Assembly (NCBI GenBank): GCA_965220285.1
Contig: OZ244818.1
Coordinates: forward strand, 4,588,001 to 4,652,000
Direction of reading: 5' to 3'
Length of the DNA stretch: 64,000 nt
Origin: Bin5 sp009843665
GTDB lineage: Bacteria; Chloroflexota; Anaerolineae; Caldilineales; Caldilineaceae
This document shows positions 1 through 8,042 of this stretch, piece after piece. Position 1 is the first letter of the stretch, and the number at the start of each line of letters is the position of its first letter. Both the position numbers and the translations under genes were made by a program. The notes under the pieces are model-generated. The model made no database searches and had not been told where the DNA came from. It saw only the letters and a program-made list of their open reading frames with translations.

Positions 1-622
1 CGTGCGCACCCATATCGGCGTAGACCTGGATCTCCTTCGCAGTCTCGAAGCGACCCCAAGCCGTGCAAATATAGACGGAGTCCTTGTAAACACCGGCAAA
101 CTTCGGCTCCTTCTTCGCCGCCTGATATAGGTATTCACTCATGATGGGACAGAACGGGTCCTTGAATCGAGCCGACCGCTTGCGCCCGCCAAAAAAGGGC
201 TGATCGTCCTCCGGCCTGAAAAACATCATGTAGTCCGTGTTGATCGTGATGCTCCAGGGCGGCAGCGGCTCCCCTGGCTTGTCCGGTCTCTGTATGCCAC
301 CCACCGATGCCTCGACCATCGCCCAATGGACCCCGGCCTGCTCCAGCACCCAGCCCACCTGTTTCGCTGCCAGCCACGGCGTTCGCGGCCGCGAACCCTG
401 TCCCCCTCCGTGGTCCCACATGCCGTGCATCGCCGTGCGCAAGACGTTCTGGCCGCCGATACGCAGCAACTTGAACGGCGCAGTCCGGCCAAACGGCGTG
501 TCGAACGCCTCAAAATAGTCGGTCAATTCAACATTGGGCATCTCCAGATCCTCGGGGAAGCGAGCCCCCCAAGTGCCGGAGCCGCCTATCAAAGCATAGC
601 CTGCTGTTGGAATCGTCGTCAC
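1..622 (-). CDS. Purine nucleoside / methylthioadenosine phosphorylase family protein (3' end outside window)
   Basis: The reading frame starts at a GTG (622-620) with AGGA about 9 nt upstream and runs open off the left edge, about 207 codons. The N-terminus carries the phosphate-binding IGGSGTW motif. Further on come DTPFGRTAPFKL, an MHG motif, DPFCP and CTAWGRFET, which line up in order with the MTA phosphorylase/PNP family (the last corresponds to the usual PRFET). Such enzymes split purine nucleosides or 5'-methylthioadenosine with phosphate in the cytoplasm. It is the last visible gene of a minus-strand operon behind a NitT-type importer and a second PNP-like gene, so the imported ligand may be nucleoside-like (inference). 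Substrate specificity cannot be read from the visible part. Confidence 0.8.
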   Translation of the reverse strand, partial: MTTIPTAGYALIGGSGTWGARFPEDLEMPNVELTDYFEAFDTPFGRTAPFKLLRIGGQNVLRTAMHGMWDHGGGQGSRPRTPWLAAKQVGWVLEQAGVHWAMVEASVGGIQRPDKPGEPLPPWSITINTDYMMFFRPEDDQPFFGGRKRSARFKDPFCPIMSEYLYQAAKKEPKFAGVYKDSVYICTAWGRFETAKEIQVYADMGAH

Positions 623-712
623 TGTATCTTTCCTGTTCTATTCTTGTCAGCTGTTTGCGAATGCGGCTCGATACTTGCCAGGCTCTTCATTGCAGTGACG
701 GAGCCAGGGCAG

Positions 713-1699
713 TCATGCCGGTTGGGTTAGGGATTGACTGAAAACTGGCGGCGCAACGCCCAAACTGGTTGTGCATTGGCAGCCCTTGCCGTCCGGAATT
801 GGCATCGAAGCCAGCAGTTCCAGTTCCAGGGACAGAGCGATTTCAGGGAATACCTCGGTGTACAGGTGGTTGATGGTACTGTGAATGTCGTGCTCCGGCT
901 CCAACCCGTGAGCGTAGTTGCTTACCATGTGGTAGTAGAGAACATGGATGCCAAGATAGCGGGACAGAAGCGGGTTGAGGCAGTCGCCGTGCAGAGTAAC
1001 GATGGGTGGCCGGTCCGGCTGGAATTCGGAAGCCATCTTGGAGACGGCCATCCAGTGCAGAATGTCGAAATCGGACTCGAAGGTTATCGATTCGGGCACG
1101 ATCATGGCGACGCGGGTGTCGGCAGGCGTCCGCACCTTTCTGATCTGGCCGCTTTGAGCATAGGGCGCCAGTTTAGACGCCATCAACGTCTGCAGCTCCG
1201 GGCAGAAGGGATCGCCCAGCAGAAAGCGGCACTTGGACCACATGCTCTCGAACTGCGTGCCGGGCAGGCCGCGATGCACCGGCCGCGTGTAGAAACTCCA
1301 CGGCAGTACGACGTCGCCGGGGCGTACGGCGTTGTCGCCCTGGCGCCAGTCGGCAATGCCGGACGTACCGCCCACCATCATTACTTTCACACCTGCTTGC
1401 CAGATCACCCAGAAACACTTTTCGAAATTGAGGTGATAGAGCGAGTCCTCTCCCAAAACCTCGCCATAGGAGGGAATCCAGATCACGTCGCGCCCGTTTG
1501 GCGCGACCAGGTGGACGACCAGCGGCGAAAGCCCGTAAGGCGTGTTCAACCGTTCCCTGCTCGAAACCGTCCATCCCTGTGTTACAGCCCGTTCGAGCAC
1601 GCCGTCGATACCGTATCCCCAGAGGGGACTTCCTGTGAACGAGGCGAAATCCGCGCTGGGCCCGTCGTACTTTACAGTAGGATCTATTTTCGGGTACAT
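713..1699 (-). CDS. PNP/MTAP-superfamily-like protein, divergent
   Basis: This 328-residue protein resembles its neighbour at 1-622 and the nucleoside phosphorylase fold: VGGTSGIADW followed by a GDVVLPWSF segment, DPFCPEL, VPESITFESDFDI (equivalent to PRFET) and a C-terminal helix with YYHMVSNYAHGL (equivalent to SVVTNYAAG). The N-terminal glycine-rich phosphate loop of true phosphorylases is not recognisable, so catalysis may differ or the protein may only bind ligand. The start was put at ATG 1699, which has GGAAAG 6 nt upstream; a TTG seven codons earlier is also possible. It lies 90 nt from the next PNP-like gene and 37 nt behind the permease gene, in the same operon. Confidence 0.65.
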   Translation of the reverse strand: MYPKIDPTVKYDGPSADFASFTGSPLWGYGIDGVLERAVTQGWTVSSRERLNTPYGLSPLVVHLVAPNGRDVIWIPSYGEVLGEDSLYHLNFEKCFWVIWQAGVKVMMVGGTSGIADWRQGDNAVRPGDVVLPWSFYTRPVHRGLPGTQFESMWSKCRFLLGDPFCPELQTLMASKLAPYAQSGQIRKVRTPADTRVAMIVPESITFESDFDILHWMAVSKMASEFQPDRPPIVTLHGDCLNPLLSRYLGIHVLYYHMVSNYAHGLEPEHDIHSTINHLYTEVFPEIALSLELELLASMPIPDGKGCQCTTSLGVAPPVFSQSLTQPA

Positions 1700-1736
1700 G
1701 TTGCTTTCCAGTGTGCCCAATGTGGAATGCCGGCAG

Positions 1737-2540
1737 TCAACTCAAGTCCTCGACCTGCCAGCGGAACAGATACTTCTCGATTACCTTAACCAGCAAATAG
1801 GCCCCCACCGCGAGCGCGCTGGCCACGATCGTAACAGCCCAAACTCTGTCTGCTCGGTACTGTGACATCGACTGAACGATCAGATAGCCGAGACCCTTGC
1901 GGGCAAACAGCCACTCTGCAACGACTGCACCGATTATGCTTCCGGTGAACGCGATCTCATGCGCAGCAATATAGTACGGGAGTGCACTCGGCCAGCGTAC
2001 CTTCGTGAAAATCTCCCACTGGCTGGAGTCCAGGGTCTGCATCCTGTCCAGCAGCACCGGGTCTGCCGATTTCAGCCCCTTTGTCACGTTCGCCAGAATA
2101 GGGAAAAACGTAATCAGAACCACGATTATGATCTTGGGCAGCGGCGTGTCACCGAGAATAATGATCAGAATACTGGCGATCGTCACAAATGGGACGTTCT
2201 TGATAATTACTGTCCACGGCAAGGCCAGCGACTCCATCCACGGCAAATAGAGGAACGAGATAGACAGGGCAATCGCAATCGCATTGGCAACCGCGTATCC
2301 GGTCAACGCCTCTACGATCGTGGTCCAGGTATGAGAAGCGAGTAGCTCCCGCTCCGTCCACAATACGTCACCCACCATGTCCGGCGGCGGCAGCAGAAAG
2401 GACGGAAAGCCCGTAATCTGTATCGCCAAAACCCACAGGATGGGTACGGACACAAACATTATGAGATAGGCAAGACGATCGTTCATGAGTTGTACCCGGT
2501 CGTTAGTGATGCCAATTGAAACGATAACGATGGCCAACAC
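1737..2540 (-). CDS. NitT/TauT-type ABC transporter permease
   Basis: About 267 residues with several hydrophobic membrane segments and the BPD_transp_1 layout of SsuC/TauC/ThiX-type permeases. The cytoplasmic coupling loop is visible around residues 160-190 (MQTLDSSQWEIF then VRWPSALPYY). It would form the channel of an importer with the ATPase encoded immediately upstream (2584-3336) and the lipoprotein binding proteins at 3361-4509 and 4778-5950. The start is a GTG at 2540 with a GGGAAGAG stretch before it; a downstream ATG (2486) is an alternative. No ligand can be assigned from the permease itself. Confidence 0.88.
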   Translation of the reverse strand: MLAIVIVSIGITNDRVQLMNDRLAYLIMFVSVPILWVLAIQITGFPSFLLPPPDMVGDVLWTERELLASHTWTTIVEALTGYAVANAIAIALSISFLYLPWMESLALPWTVIIKNVPFVTIASILIIILGDTPLPKIIIVVLITFFPILANVTKGLKSADPVLLDRMQTLDSSQWEIFTKVRWPSALPYYIAAHEIAFTGSIIGAVVAEWLFARKGLGYLIVQSMSQYRADRVWAVTIVASALAVGAYLLVKVIEKYLFRWQVEDLS

Positions 2541-2583
2541 TATCTCTTCCCATAGTGCCCACCAACTGTCCCTGACAAATGCC

Positions 2584-3336
2584 TCAGTTGCTCAACTCGA
2601 CGGCTCGGTAGAGCGACGTGCGCACACGCGCCACCTCGCGCAGGTAGTTTTCGTCTGTCCGCGAAGCCCTCGAACGCGGCCGCGGCAACCCGACCTCAAT
2701 GACTTCTGCAATCCGCCCTGGGCGGGCTGACAGTACAACCACTCTGTCGGACAGAATTGTGGCCTCTTCAACACTGTGCGTAACGAAGATTACCGTCTTG
2801 GCTGACCTGCTCAGGACGCCGCCCAGCCATTCCCCCATCGCCTCCCGCGTCAACTCGTCCAACGCCCCGAACGGTTCATCCAGCAGCAGAATTGCCGGAT
2901 TGTGAACAAGCGCGGCGGCAATATTGACCCGCTGCTGCATCCCACCCGAAAGCTGGTGTGGATAGTGATGGTGAAACTCTCCCAGGCCAAAGTCGGTCAG
3001 CAGTTCATCCGGTGACAATGCGCCGTCCCTGCCAGTAATTTCCAACGTCATGCTGACATTGCTCAACGCCGAACGGGACGCCAGCAAAGCGGGGCGTTGA
3101 AAGGCAACCCCAATCTGGTGCTGGCGGCAAGCATTCCTGGGCGTGTCCCCGTTGACCCGCACCTCGCCATTGCTGGGTTCCTCCAGTCCGGCAGCGATGC
3201 GCAACATCGTAGTCTTGCCGCAACCCGACGGGCCTATCAGGGTGACAAACTCGCCGTCCTGAACGGTTAGGCTGACCTCCTGTAACGCCTCAATGTCGCC
3301 AAACCTCTTGCTGACCTGCGAAAACTCGATAGTCAA
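2584..3336 (-). CDS. NitT/TauT-type ABC transporter ATP-binding protein
   Basis: A 250-residue ABC ATPase of the SsuB/TauB/NrtD type. It has Walker A GPSGCGKTT (about residues 34-42), the signature LSGGMQQR, Walker B LLLDEPFGALD and the switch histidine in VTHSVEEA. It would sit on the cytoplasmic face and power import through the permease 43 nt downstream. The start appears to be a TTG (3336) with GAGGA upstream. This is the only ABC ATPase gene for an importer in the whole window; the four other permease pairs have none nearby. Confidence 0.92.
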   Translation of the reverse strand: MTIEFSQVSKRFGDIEALQEVSLTVQDGEFVTLIGPSGCGKTTMLRIAAGLEEPSNGEVRVNGDTPRNACRQHQIGVAFQRPALLASRSALSNVSMTLEITGRDGALSPDELLTDFGLGEFHHHYPHQLSGGMQQRVNIAAALVHNPAILLLDEPFGALDELTREAMGEWLGGVLSRSAKTVIFVTHSVEEATILSDRVVVLSARPGRIAEVIEVGLPRPRSRASRTDENYLREVARVRTSLYRAVELSN

Positions 3337-3360
3337 TGCGGTTTTTGTCCTCTTCTGCGC

Positions 3361-4509
3361 CTACTCGCACATGGGTAGTTCCATCTGGCCAAACTGGATC
3401 AACGAGGCCACCTGCCTGTTCCAACGCTCGGCCGACATGTGGCCCAGGGGCAGTTCGTCAGCCCCGGCTACAAGGGCCTCCTGAAGCTCGTATCTTCGCA
3501 GAGCCTGTTCCGTCGTCAGTTCCACGTCGACCGCATACCTGACTGCGATCTCGGCGGAGTCTTCGGGGTCCTCAATTACATGCCTTAGCCCTTGAATGAC
3601 TGCCGCCAGATAGCGCCGCACCAGGTCGGCATTTTCTTCCAGCATCGACCGCCGCACGACCAGGACCTCCGAATAATCGTCCCAGCCCCACTCGCTGAAC
3701 TGGAACGCCACCCAGTTCATGTAACCCTGCGCCTCCAAAAGTCGGGGCTCATTGATCAGCCAAGCCCCGGTGAAGTCCATCTCCCCTTCAATCAAAGGTT
3801 CCGGCGAATATCCGGTCACAACAAGCTCAACCTGGTCCGGGGAGATGCCGTGCCTCCCCGAAATGAGGTCGAAGAAGTAGCCTTCACCCTCGTGGAGTCC
3901 GATCCTCTTGCCAATAAAGTCCTGCGGCGTCAATTTCTTTTCTGAGCGCTGATCCTGGGGCGTGTCGTGGTCCAGACCCAGCCAGATGTAAGGGCTGTGC
4001 TTGATCATGGCGCCGACGGCAACGATATCTGCCCCGTCGTGTCCCGTGAGCAGGCCGGGAATCAGGCTGCCCCCGGCACTGACAGCGAAATCAACACCGC
4101 CGTCCATCAGAGTCTGCAAGTGGCCCAAACCCGACCCGCCGCGCACCAGTTCGGCCTCCAGACATACATCATTGAAAAAACCGAGTTCGACCGCGTTGTA
4201 CCACGGCGCGCCGCCGTCATTTAGTATCCAGGACATCCCAACCTTTACCTGGTCCATGCTTTCGCAATTCATGGGTTCCCAGGCGGAATCGAGGTCGGGC
4301 AGGAGCTCATTAGTAGTGTAGTTTTCAGCCGGAAAGCTCTCTTCAACACAGGCCAGCAGTCGCTTAAACTCGGCCCCAATATCAGTGGAGTTCCCGGAGA
4401 CAGCGCCCATCCCTGCCTCCGTCTCGGGGATAAGAACCGGAAAGGTGCAAGCGCTTAGAAGCAGTGCCGGCAATACAAACAACAAGAAATGAAGATTAGA
4501 GATGCGCAT
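3361..4509 (-). CDS. NMT1/THI5-like lipoprotein binding protein, copy 2
   Basis: A 382-residue solute-binding protein with a lipoprotein signal peptide (hydrophobic residues 7-19, LLLSAC lipobox, lipidated Cys21). The mature part has the periplasmic-binding-protein-like II features of the NitT/TauT/THI5 group: VGMSWILND, WYNAVELGFF, FIGKRIGL. It is clearly paralogous to the protein encoded just upstream (4778-5950); long stretches such as CVEESFPAENY/CVEENFPAESY and APWYNA are shared in order. It starts at ATG 4509 behind a strong AGGAGG. Two binding proteins on one permease/ATPase set suggest either two related ligands or an expanded affinity range (inference). Confidence 0.88.
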   Translation of the reverse strand: MRISNLHFLLFVLPALLLSACTFPVLIPETEAGMGAVSGNSTDIGAEFKRLLACVEESFPAENYTTNELLPDLDSAWEPMNCESMDQVKVGMSWILNDGGAPWYNAVELGFFNDVCLEAELVRGGSGLGHLQTLMDGGVDFAVSAGGSLIPGLLTGHDGADIVAVGAMIKHSPYIWLGLDHDTPQDQRSEKKLTPQDFIGKRIGLHEGEGYFFDLISGRHGISPDQVELVVTGYSPEPLIEGEMDFTGAWLINEPRLLEAQGYMNWVAFQFSEWGWDDYSEVLVVRRSMLEENADLVRRYLAAVIQGLRHVIEDPEDSAEIAVRYAVDVELTTEQALRRYELQEALVAGADELPLGHMSAERWNRQVASLIQFGQMELPMCE

Positions 4510-4529
4510 TTCTATTTTTCCTCCTGGAA

Positions 4530-4541
4530 AACGTATACGTT
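4530..4541. promoter_or_regulatory. Perfect 12-bp palindrome, possible operator
   Basis: AACGTATACGTT lies directly upstream of the ribosome binding site of the second binding-protein gene, inside the 268-bp gap between the two paralogues. Its symmetry and position suit a LacI/GntR-type operator, but only one copy was found and no regulator gene is adjacent. Confidence 0.3.
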
Positions 4542-4777
4542 GGAGGATCTGTTACTCAAATCTGCTGGATGGTGAAAAAAGCACTGGGGCCCATAGAAAA
4601 GTCCTCAGAGCAGTACGCAAAAAAGACGAGAAGGGCCAAGGACAGGAGCATCGCCCCTACCCTCAGCTTCCCTCTCGAAGGTCATCCTCTATAGTACGAA
4701 TTCTGTCGAGTGGCATCCGCTACGGAGAGAGCTAGGGGAAGACACCTCTCTGAGCACATTCTAGCTCTTCGCACCGA

Positions 4778-5950
4778 CTATTCGCAGGCCTCCAGCTGAA
4801 GTTGGTCATACTGGATCATCGAGGCCACCTGCGTGTTCCAGCGATCTGCCGACATGTGGGACACGGGCAAATCGTCGCTTCCGAGCACAAGAGATTCCTG
4901 CAACTCGAATCGGCGCAGGGCCTGCTCCTTGGTAAGCTGCGCGTCAATCCCGTACACCACAGCGATCTCGGCAGATTCATCAGGATTCTCGAGCAGATAG
5001 TTCAGTCCCGCAGTTTGAGCGGCCAGGAACCGGCGCACCAGATCGGGGTTTTCCTCAAAAGTCTCCCGACGCACGACCGTCACATCACCGTATCCATCCC
5101 AGCCCCAATCGCTGAACCGGAAAGCCACCCAGTTCATGAAGCCCTTCTCCTCCAGGAGCCGCGGCTGGTTCACGATCCAGGCGCCGATGTAGTCCATCGC
5201 ACCCATGAGAACCGGATCCGGCGTAAAGCCCGCCTCCATCAACTCGACCTCATCAGCGGGAATGCCGTGCTTGTTGGACATGAAGTTGAACAGGTAGTCG
5301 TCAGCGCCTTGGAGACCTACTCTCTTGCCGATAAAGTCCTGCGGCGTCAATACCTTGTCAGAGCGCTGGTCCTGCGGCGTGTCGGGGTCGAGGCCCAACC
5401 AGATATACGGACTGTGCTTGAGGAAAGTACCCACCGCAACGACGTCCGCTGGCGTGGGGCTGGAGACGATCGAGGGCACGCGGCTGCCTCCGGCAACGAC
5501 CGCGATGTCAACGGCGCCGCCCGCAAGCGTCTGCAGATGGTCCACGCCCGGCCCGCCTGCCACCAATTCAACTTCCAGGCAGACGTCGGCGAAGTAACCC
5601 AGCTCAATCGCGTTGTACCAGGGCGCCTCTTCATCGTTCAGCACCCACGGCATCCCGACCTTGATGCTGTCGACACTGTCGCACTCCATCGGCTTCCAGG
5701 CCGCATCCACCGCCGGCAGCAGCTCATTGGTGAAATAGCTCTCGGCCGGGAAATTTTCTTCCACGCAAGCCAGAATCCGTTCAAATTCAGCCTCGCTGTC
5801 CGCATCGGCCGCTCCTTCGGCCATAGGCTCTTCTTCAGCCTGCATCGGCTCTTCTTCGGCTGCGGGAGCGGCAGGGGCCGGCGCAACACAGGCGCTCACA
5901 ATGAGTGCCAGTAGAGCAATCAAAATGAGTGAAACAATCGAGCGATTCAT
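4778..5950 (-). CDS. NMT1/THI5-like lipoprotein binding protein, copy 1
   Basis: A 390-residue solute-binding lipoprotein (signal peptide 1-20, lipobox LIVSAC with Cys21, then an Ala/Pro/Glu-rich linker). The ATG at 5950 was chosen over an upstream in-frame ATG because AAAGGAG lies 8 nt before it and the lipoprotein signal then starts cleanly. The mature domain matches the NitT/TauT/THI5 binding-protein group (VGMPWVLND, WYNAIELGYF, HSPYIWLGL, DFIGKRVGL). It is the first transporter gene of the minus-strand operon, 111 nt behind a dioxygenase gene, with a paralogue downstream. Members of this group bind thiamin or riboflavin precursors, sulfonates and other small compounds; the ligand here is unknown. 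Confidence 0.9.
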   Translation of the reverse strand: MNRSIVSLILIALLALIVSACVAPAPAAPAAEEEPMQAEEEPMAEGAADADSEAEFERILACVEENFPAESYFTNELLPAVDAAWKPMECDSVDSIKVGMPWVLNDEEAPWYNAIELGYFADVCLEVELVAGGPGVDHLQTLAGGAVDIAVVAGGSRVPSIVSSPTPADVVAVGTFLKHSPYIWLGLDPDTPQDQRSDKVLTPQDFIGKRVGLQGADDYLFNFMSNKHGIPADEVELMEAGFTPDPVLMGAMDYIGAWIVNQPRLLEEKGFMNWVAFRFSDWGWDGYGDVTVVRRETFEENPDLVRRFLAAQTAGLNYLLENPDESAEIAVVYGIDAQLTKEQALRRFELQESLVLGSDDLPVSHMSADRWNTQVASMIQYDQLQLEACE

Positions 5951-6061
5951 AAAAGGCGTCTCCTTTGGATGGATCTGAAGCAATCGAATATGCAATAGGA
6001 AGAGGACAGCTCTTTCGCCATGGTTTCAACTACATGGCGAGTCGCCGCCTTACCCCTTAAG

Positions 6062-6793
6062 CTAAGCGGGATAGTCATCGCGGCGAAAATAAGCTTTGTC
6101 GAGCGTGTTTTTCGTGCAAGTTACCTCGGCAGTAACCCAATGAGTTGCATACCCTCGGCGCCAACGGTCCGATTCGTTTCGATGGGATGTATGCAGCGCC
6201 TGGCTGTGGTGAAACACCACACCCCCCTTTTTGACCAGGGCCAGCGACTCCTTCTCCAGGTCGATCAGGTCCGGTGGCGGCACCAGGTTGTACGGTTCCC
6301 CGGGAACCGCTTCATGCGGCAGGATCGGACCCTTGTGAGAGCCGTCAATGTAGCGCAGACAGCCATTTTCCTCTTCGACGTCGTCCAACGCTATCCAGGC
6401 CGTGATCACATGGTCGCCGGGATGGCACTGAAAGTAGAAGTTGTCCTGGTGGTATGGCTTAGCCGACCCGAAATGGGGCGGTTTCATGAAAATCTGATCG
6501 CCCGACAACAGGGGCGTAGAGCCCAGTAGTTTCGCCAGCAATGATGTTAGCCGCTCATCCAGAATAAACGACTGAAACTCGCTTCTCTTCAGAAACGGCG
6601 TGTCGATCTTACGCGGTGCAATCTCACCACCTTCCGACTTGTCGACCACATATCCGTCGCCTTCCCTGCTCAACTCCTGCTGACTCAATTCAAGTGCAAT
6701 CTGGGCAATCCTTTCGGCCTCTTCTCGGCTGAACACACCCTCTTCCACCGCCCAGCCCTTCTCCCAATAGTCGCGGTATGTTTCTGAATGCAC
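6062..6793 (-). CDS. Phytanoyl-CoA dioxygenase (PhyH) family protein
   Basis: A 243-residue Fe(II)/2-oxoglutarate oxygenase. The facial triad is visible as His115-x-Asp117 in YHQDN and His201 in LHTS, with Arg212/213 (RRGYATHW) for 2-oxoglutarate. GTG 6793 was chosen because GGGAGG stands just before it; an upstream ATG (6853) is less well supported. It is the first gene of the NitT/PNP-like operon, so it may oxidise the imported compound or release part of it (inference). The physiological substrate is unknown; PhyH proteins hydroxylate or halogenate many substrates and the name should not be taken literally. Confidence 0.85.
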   Translation of the reverse strand: MHSETYRDYWEKGWAVEEGVFSREEAERIAQIALELSQQELSREGDGYVVDKSEGGEIAPRKIDTPFLKRSEFQSFILDERLTSLLAKLLGSTPLLSGDQIFMKPPHFGSAKPYHQDNFYFQCHPGDHVITAWIALDDVEEENGCLRYIDGSHKGPILPHEAVPGEPYNLVPPPDLIDLEKESLALVKKGGVVFHHSQALHTSHRNESDRWRRGYATHWVTAEVTCTKNTLDKAYFRRDDYPA

Positions 6794-7177
6794 AGAGACC
6801 TCCCTATGGAATTGAAAGCGTGTCTTGTTGGGAATCCGCTCGCGTGTCGTCAATTATGCCACAAATGAACGGCCTATGCCTGATCAGGATGCCACTAAAA
6901 TCGACTAACCATCGGCCCGCATCATTTCTGTCCCCAGCCAGCCCGAGCCAGACTTCACAGTCCTCCGACCGCCATCCTTGAGGCTAAACTCGGCCCACAT
7001 TCCTGCCCCCACAATTCCTCTGAACCGACCTGGCCGCTGCGAAGGGGGATCCCAATTGCAGCTTATATGGGCAAAGTCTCGTGTGCATCCCAAATAAGGG
7101 CGAAGTTCCGACTACCTTTGGGCCGCAACCAAGCCGCGCACAGCCCCGTTCCAATCTCCGGCAGAGTAAGCGCCGTC

Positions 7178-7276
7178 ACTGACCACTGACCACTAACCAC
7201 TGACCACTGCAGTTCTGGGCGGTCGGGCCTATTCGGCCCTCCCTTGTGCGGGGGCTCCGCCCCCGCAACGCCCCCC
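7178..7276 (+). repeat. Composite intergenic repeat, copy 1
   Basis: A run of tandem ACTGACC/ACTAACC units leading to CTGCAG, then a core with GGGCGGTCGGGCC-TATTC-GGCCC (hairpin) and a second palindrome GCGGGGGCTCCGCCCCCGC, ending CAACGCCCCC. The same unit occurs at 27632-27729 and 53702-53814. Here and at 53.8 kb a further 100 or so bases downstream are also related. Confidence 0.85.
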
Positions 7277-7797
7277 CTACACCATGTCTCATCGACCGGG
7301 TGTCGACATTGGTGACGAGTGCCTAATCAAAGGTGTCCGGCCAGACCGCGTCCCGCCAGTCCCCCGCAGACTACACTGCGGCACTCTCTCCTCGCCCTCG
7401 TGCCTGCCCTGCGTTTCTCCAAGAGCCTGTAAACGAATTCAGCCTCAGCTGGCATGGATTCCCCGCCAGACTGTTCCCACCCCAAAACTGTGACGCACCC
7501 GACTGATTTCAGCCCTTTGACACGAAGGAAAAATTCAATTAACATGGCAACCGGCTGACGATGAGAAACCACCGTGTCCTGCTGCGTCTGCTCTCCATTC
7601 GGCCTTCGGCGGCGAACTCGTTAGCCCTTCTGCACTCTTCTTCCGGACAAACATTCGCTTGGCCAATGAAATCTGCTGCCCGCTTTGCCCATCGATTGTG
7701 TTCAGCGAACATACCATGGGCAAATCCAATATGAGGCCTTTGCCGTTTGATCAACGAGGTGCACTACTCTTGATAGCCTCCGTTAAGCGACTCAGCC

Positions 7798-7972
7798 CGT
7801 CAGCACCGCGGCAGGCAAGGAGGTGCTGACGGAGTCCTCACTGAGGACCTTAGTGTGTCTCACATTCCCCAACTATCGTTGAGCAGACTAAAGATTTCAT
7901 TTGAAAGGAGGTGGTTGACGGGAAACGAGGAAACTGCTCTTGTAGCGGTGGCATCACTTTGACGCCGCCACT
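7798..7972 (+). promoter_or_regulatory. Structured leader in front of the family-5 importer operon
   Basis: Three stem-loops follow one another: CGTCAGCACC (7798-7807) with GGTGCTGACG (7822-7831); GTCCTC (7834-7839) with GAGGAC (7843-7848); and AGCGGTGGC (7944-7952) with GCCGCCACT (7964-7972, one mismatch). A strong ribosome-binding-type sequence, AAAGGAGGTGG (about 7901-7911), lies between the second and third. It is followed by a possible TTG-started 15-codon peptide (TTG ACG GGA ... CTT TGA). The arrangement would suit a translated leader or attenuator, but it matches no riboswitch class I know. Confidence 0.35.
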
Positions 7973-8042
7973 TCATCAGATCCAGGCAGGATTTCACTGC
8001 GCGCCTCTCAAGGGCGCAACCACCTAGTAAGGAGTGAAAAGC

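Larger units (their letters stand above)
6794..8042. other. Long intergenic region between two divergent operons
   Basis: About 1.25 kb with no convincing gene. It contains one copy of the composite repeat (7178-7276), whose weaker homology to the copy near 53.8 kb continues to about 7400, and a hairpin-rich leader (7798-7972) in front of the plus-strand operon. Promoters for both divergent operons must lie here, but no clear -35/-10 pair could be picked. Confidence 0.6.

Noticed and set aside
734..1789. 351-residue plus-strand ORF
   Set aside because: Antisense shadow of the PNP-like gene at 713-1699, whose product has family motifs.
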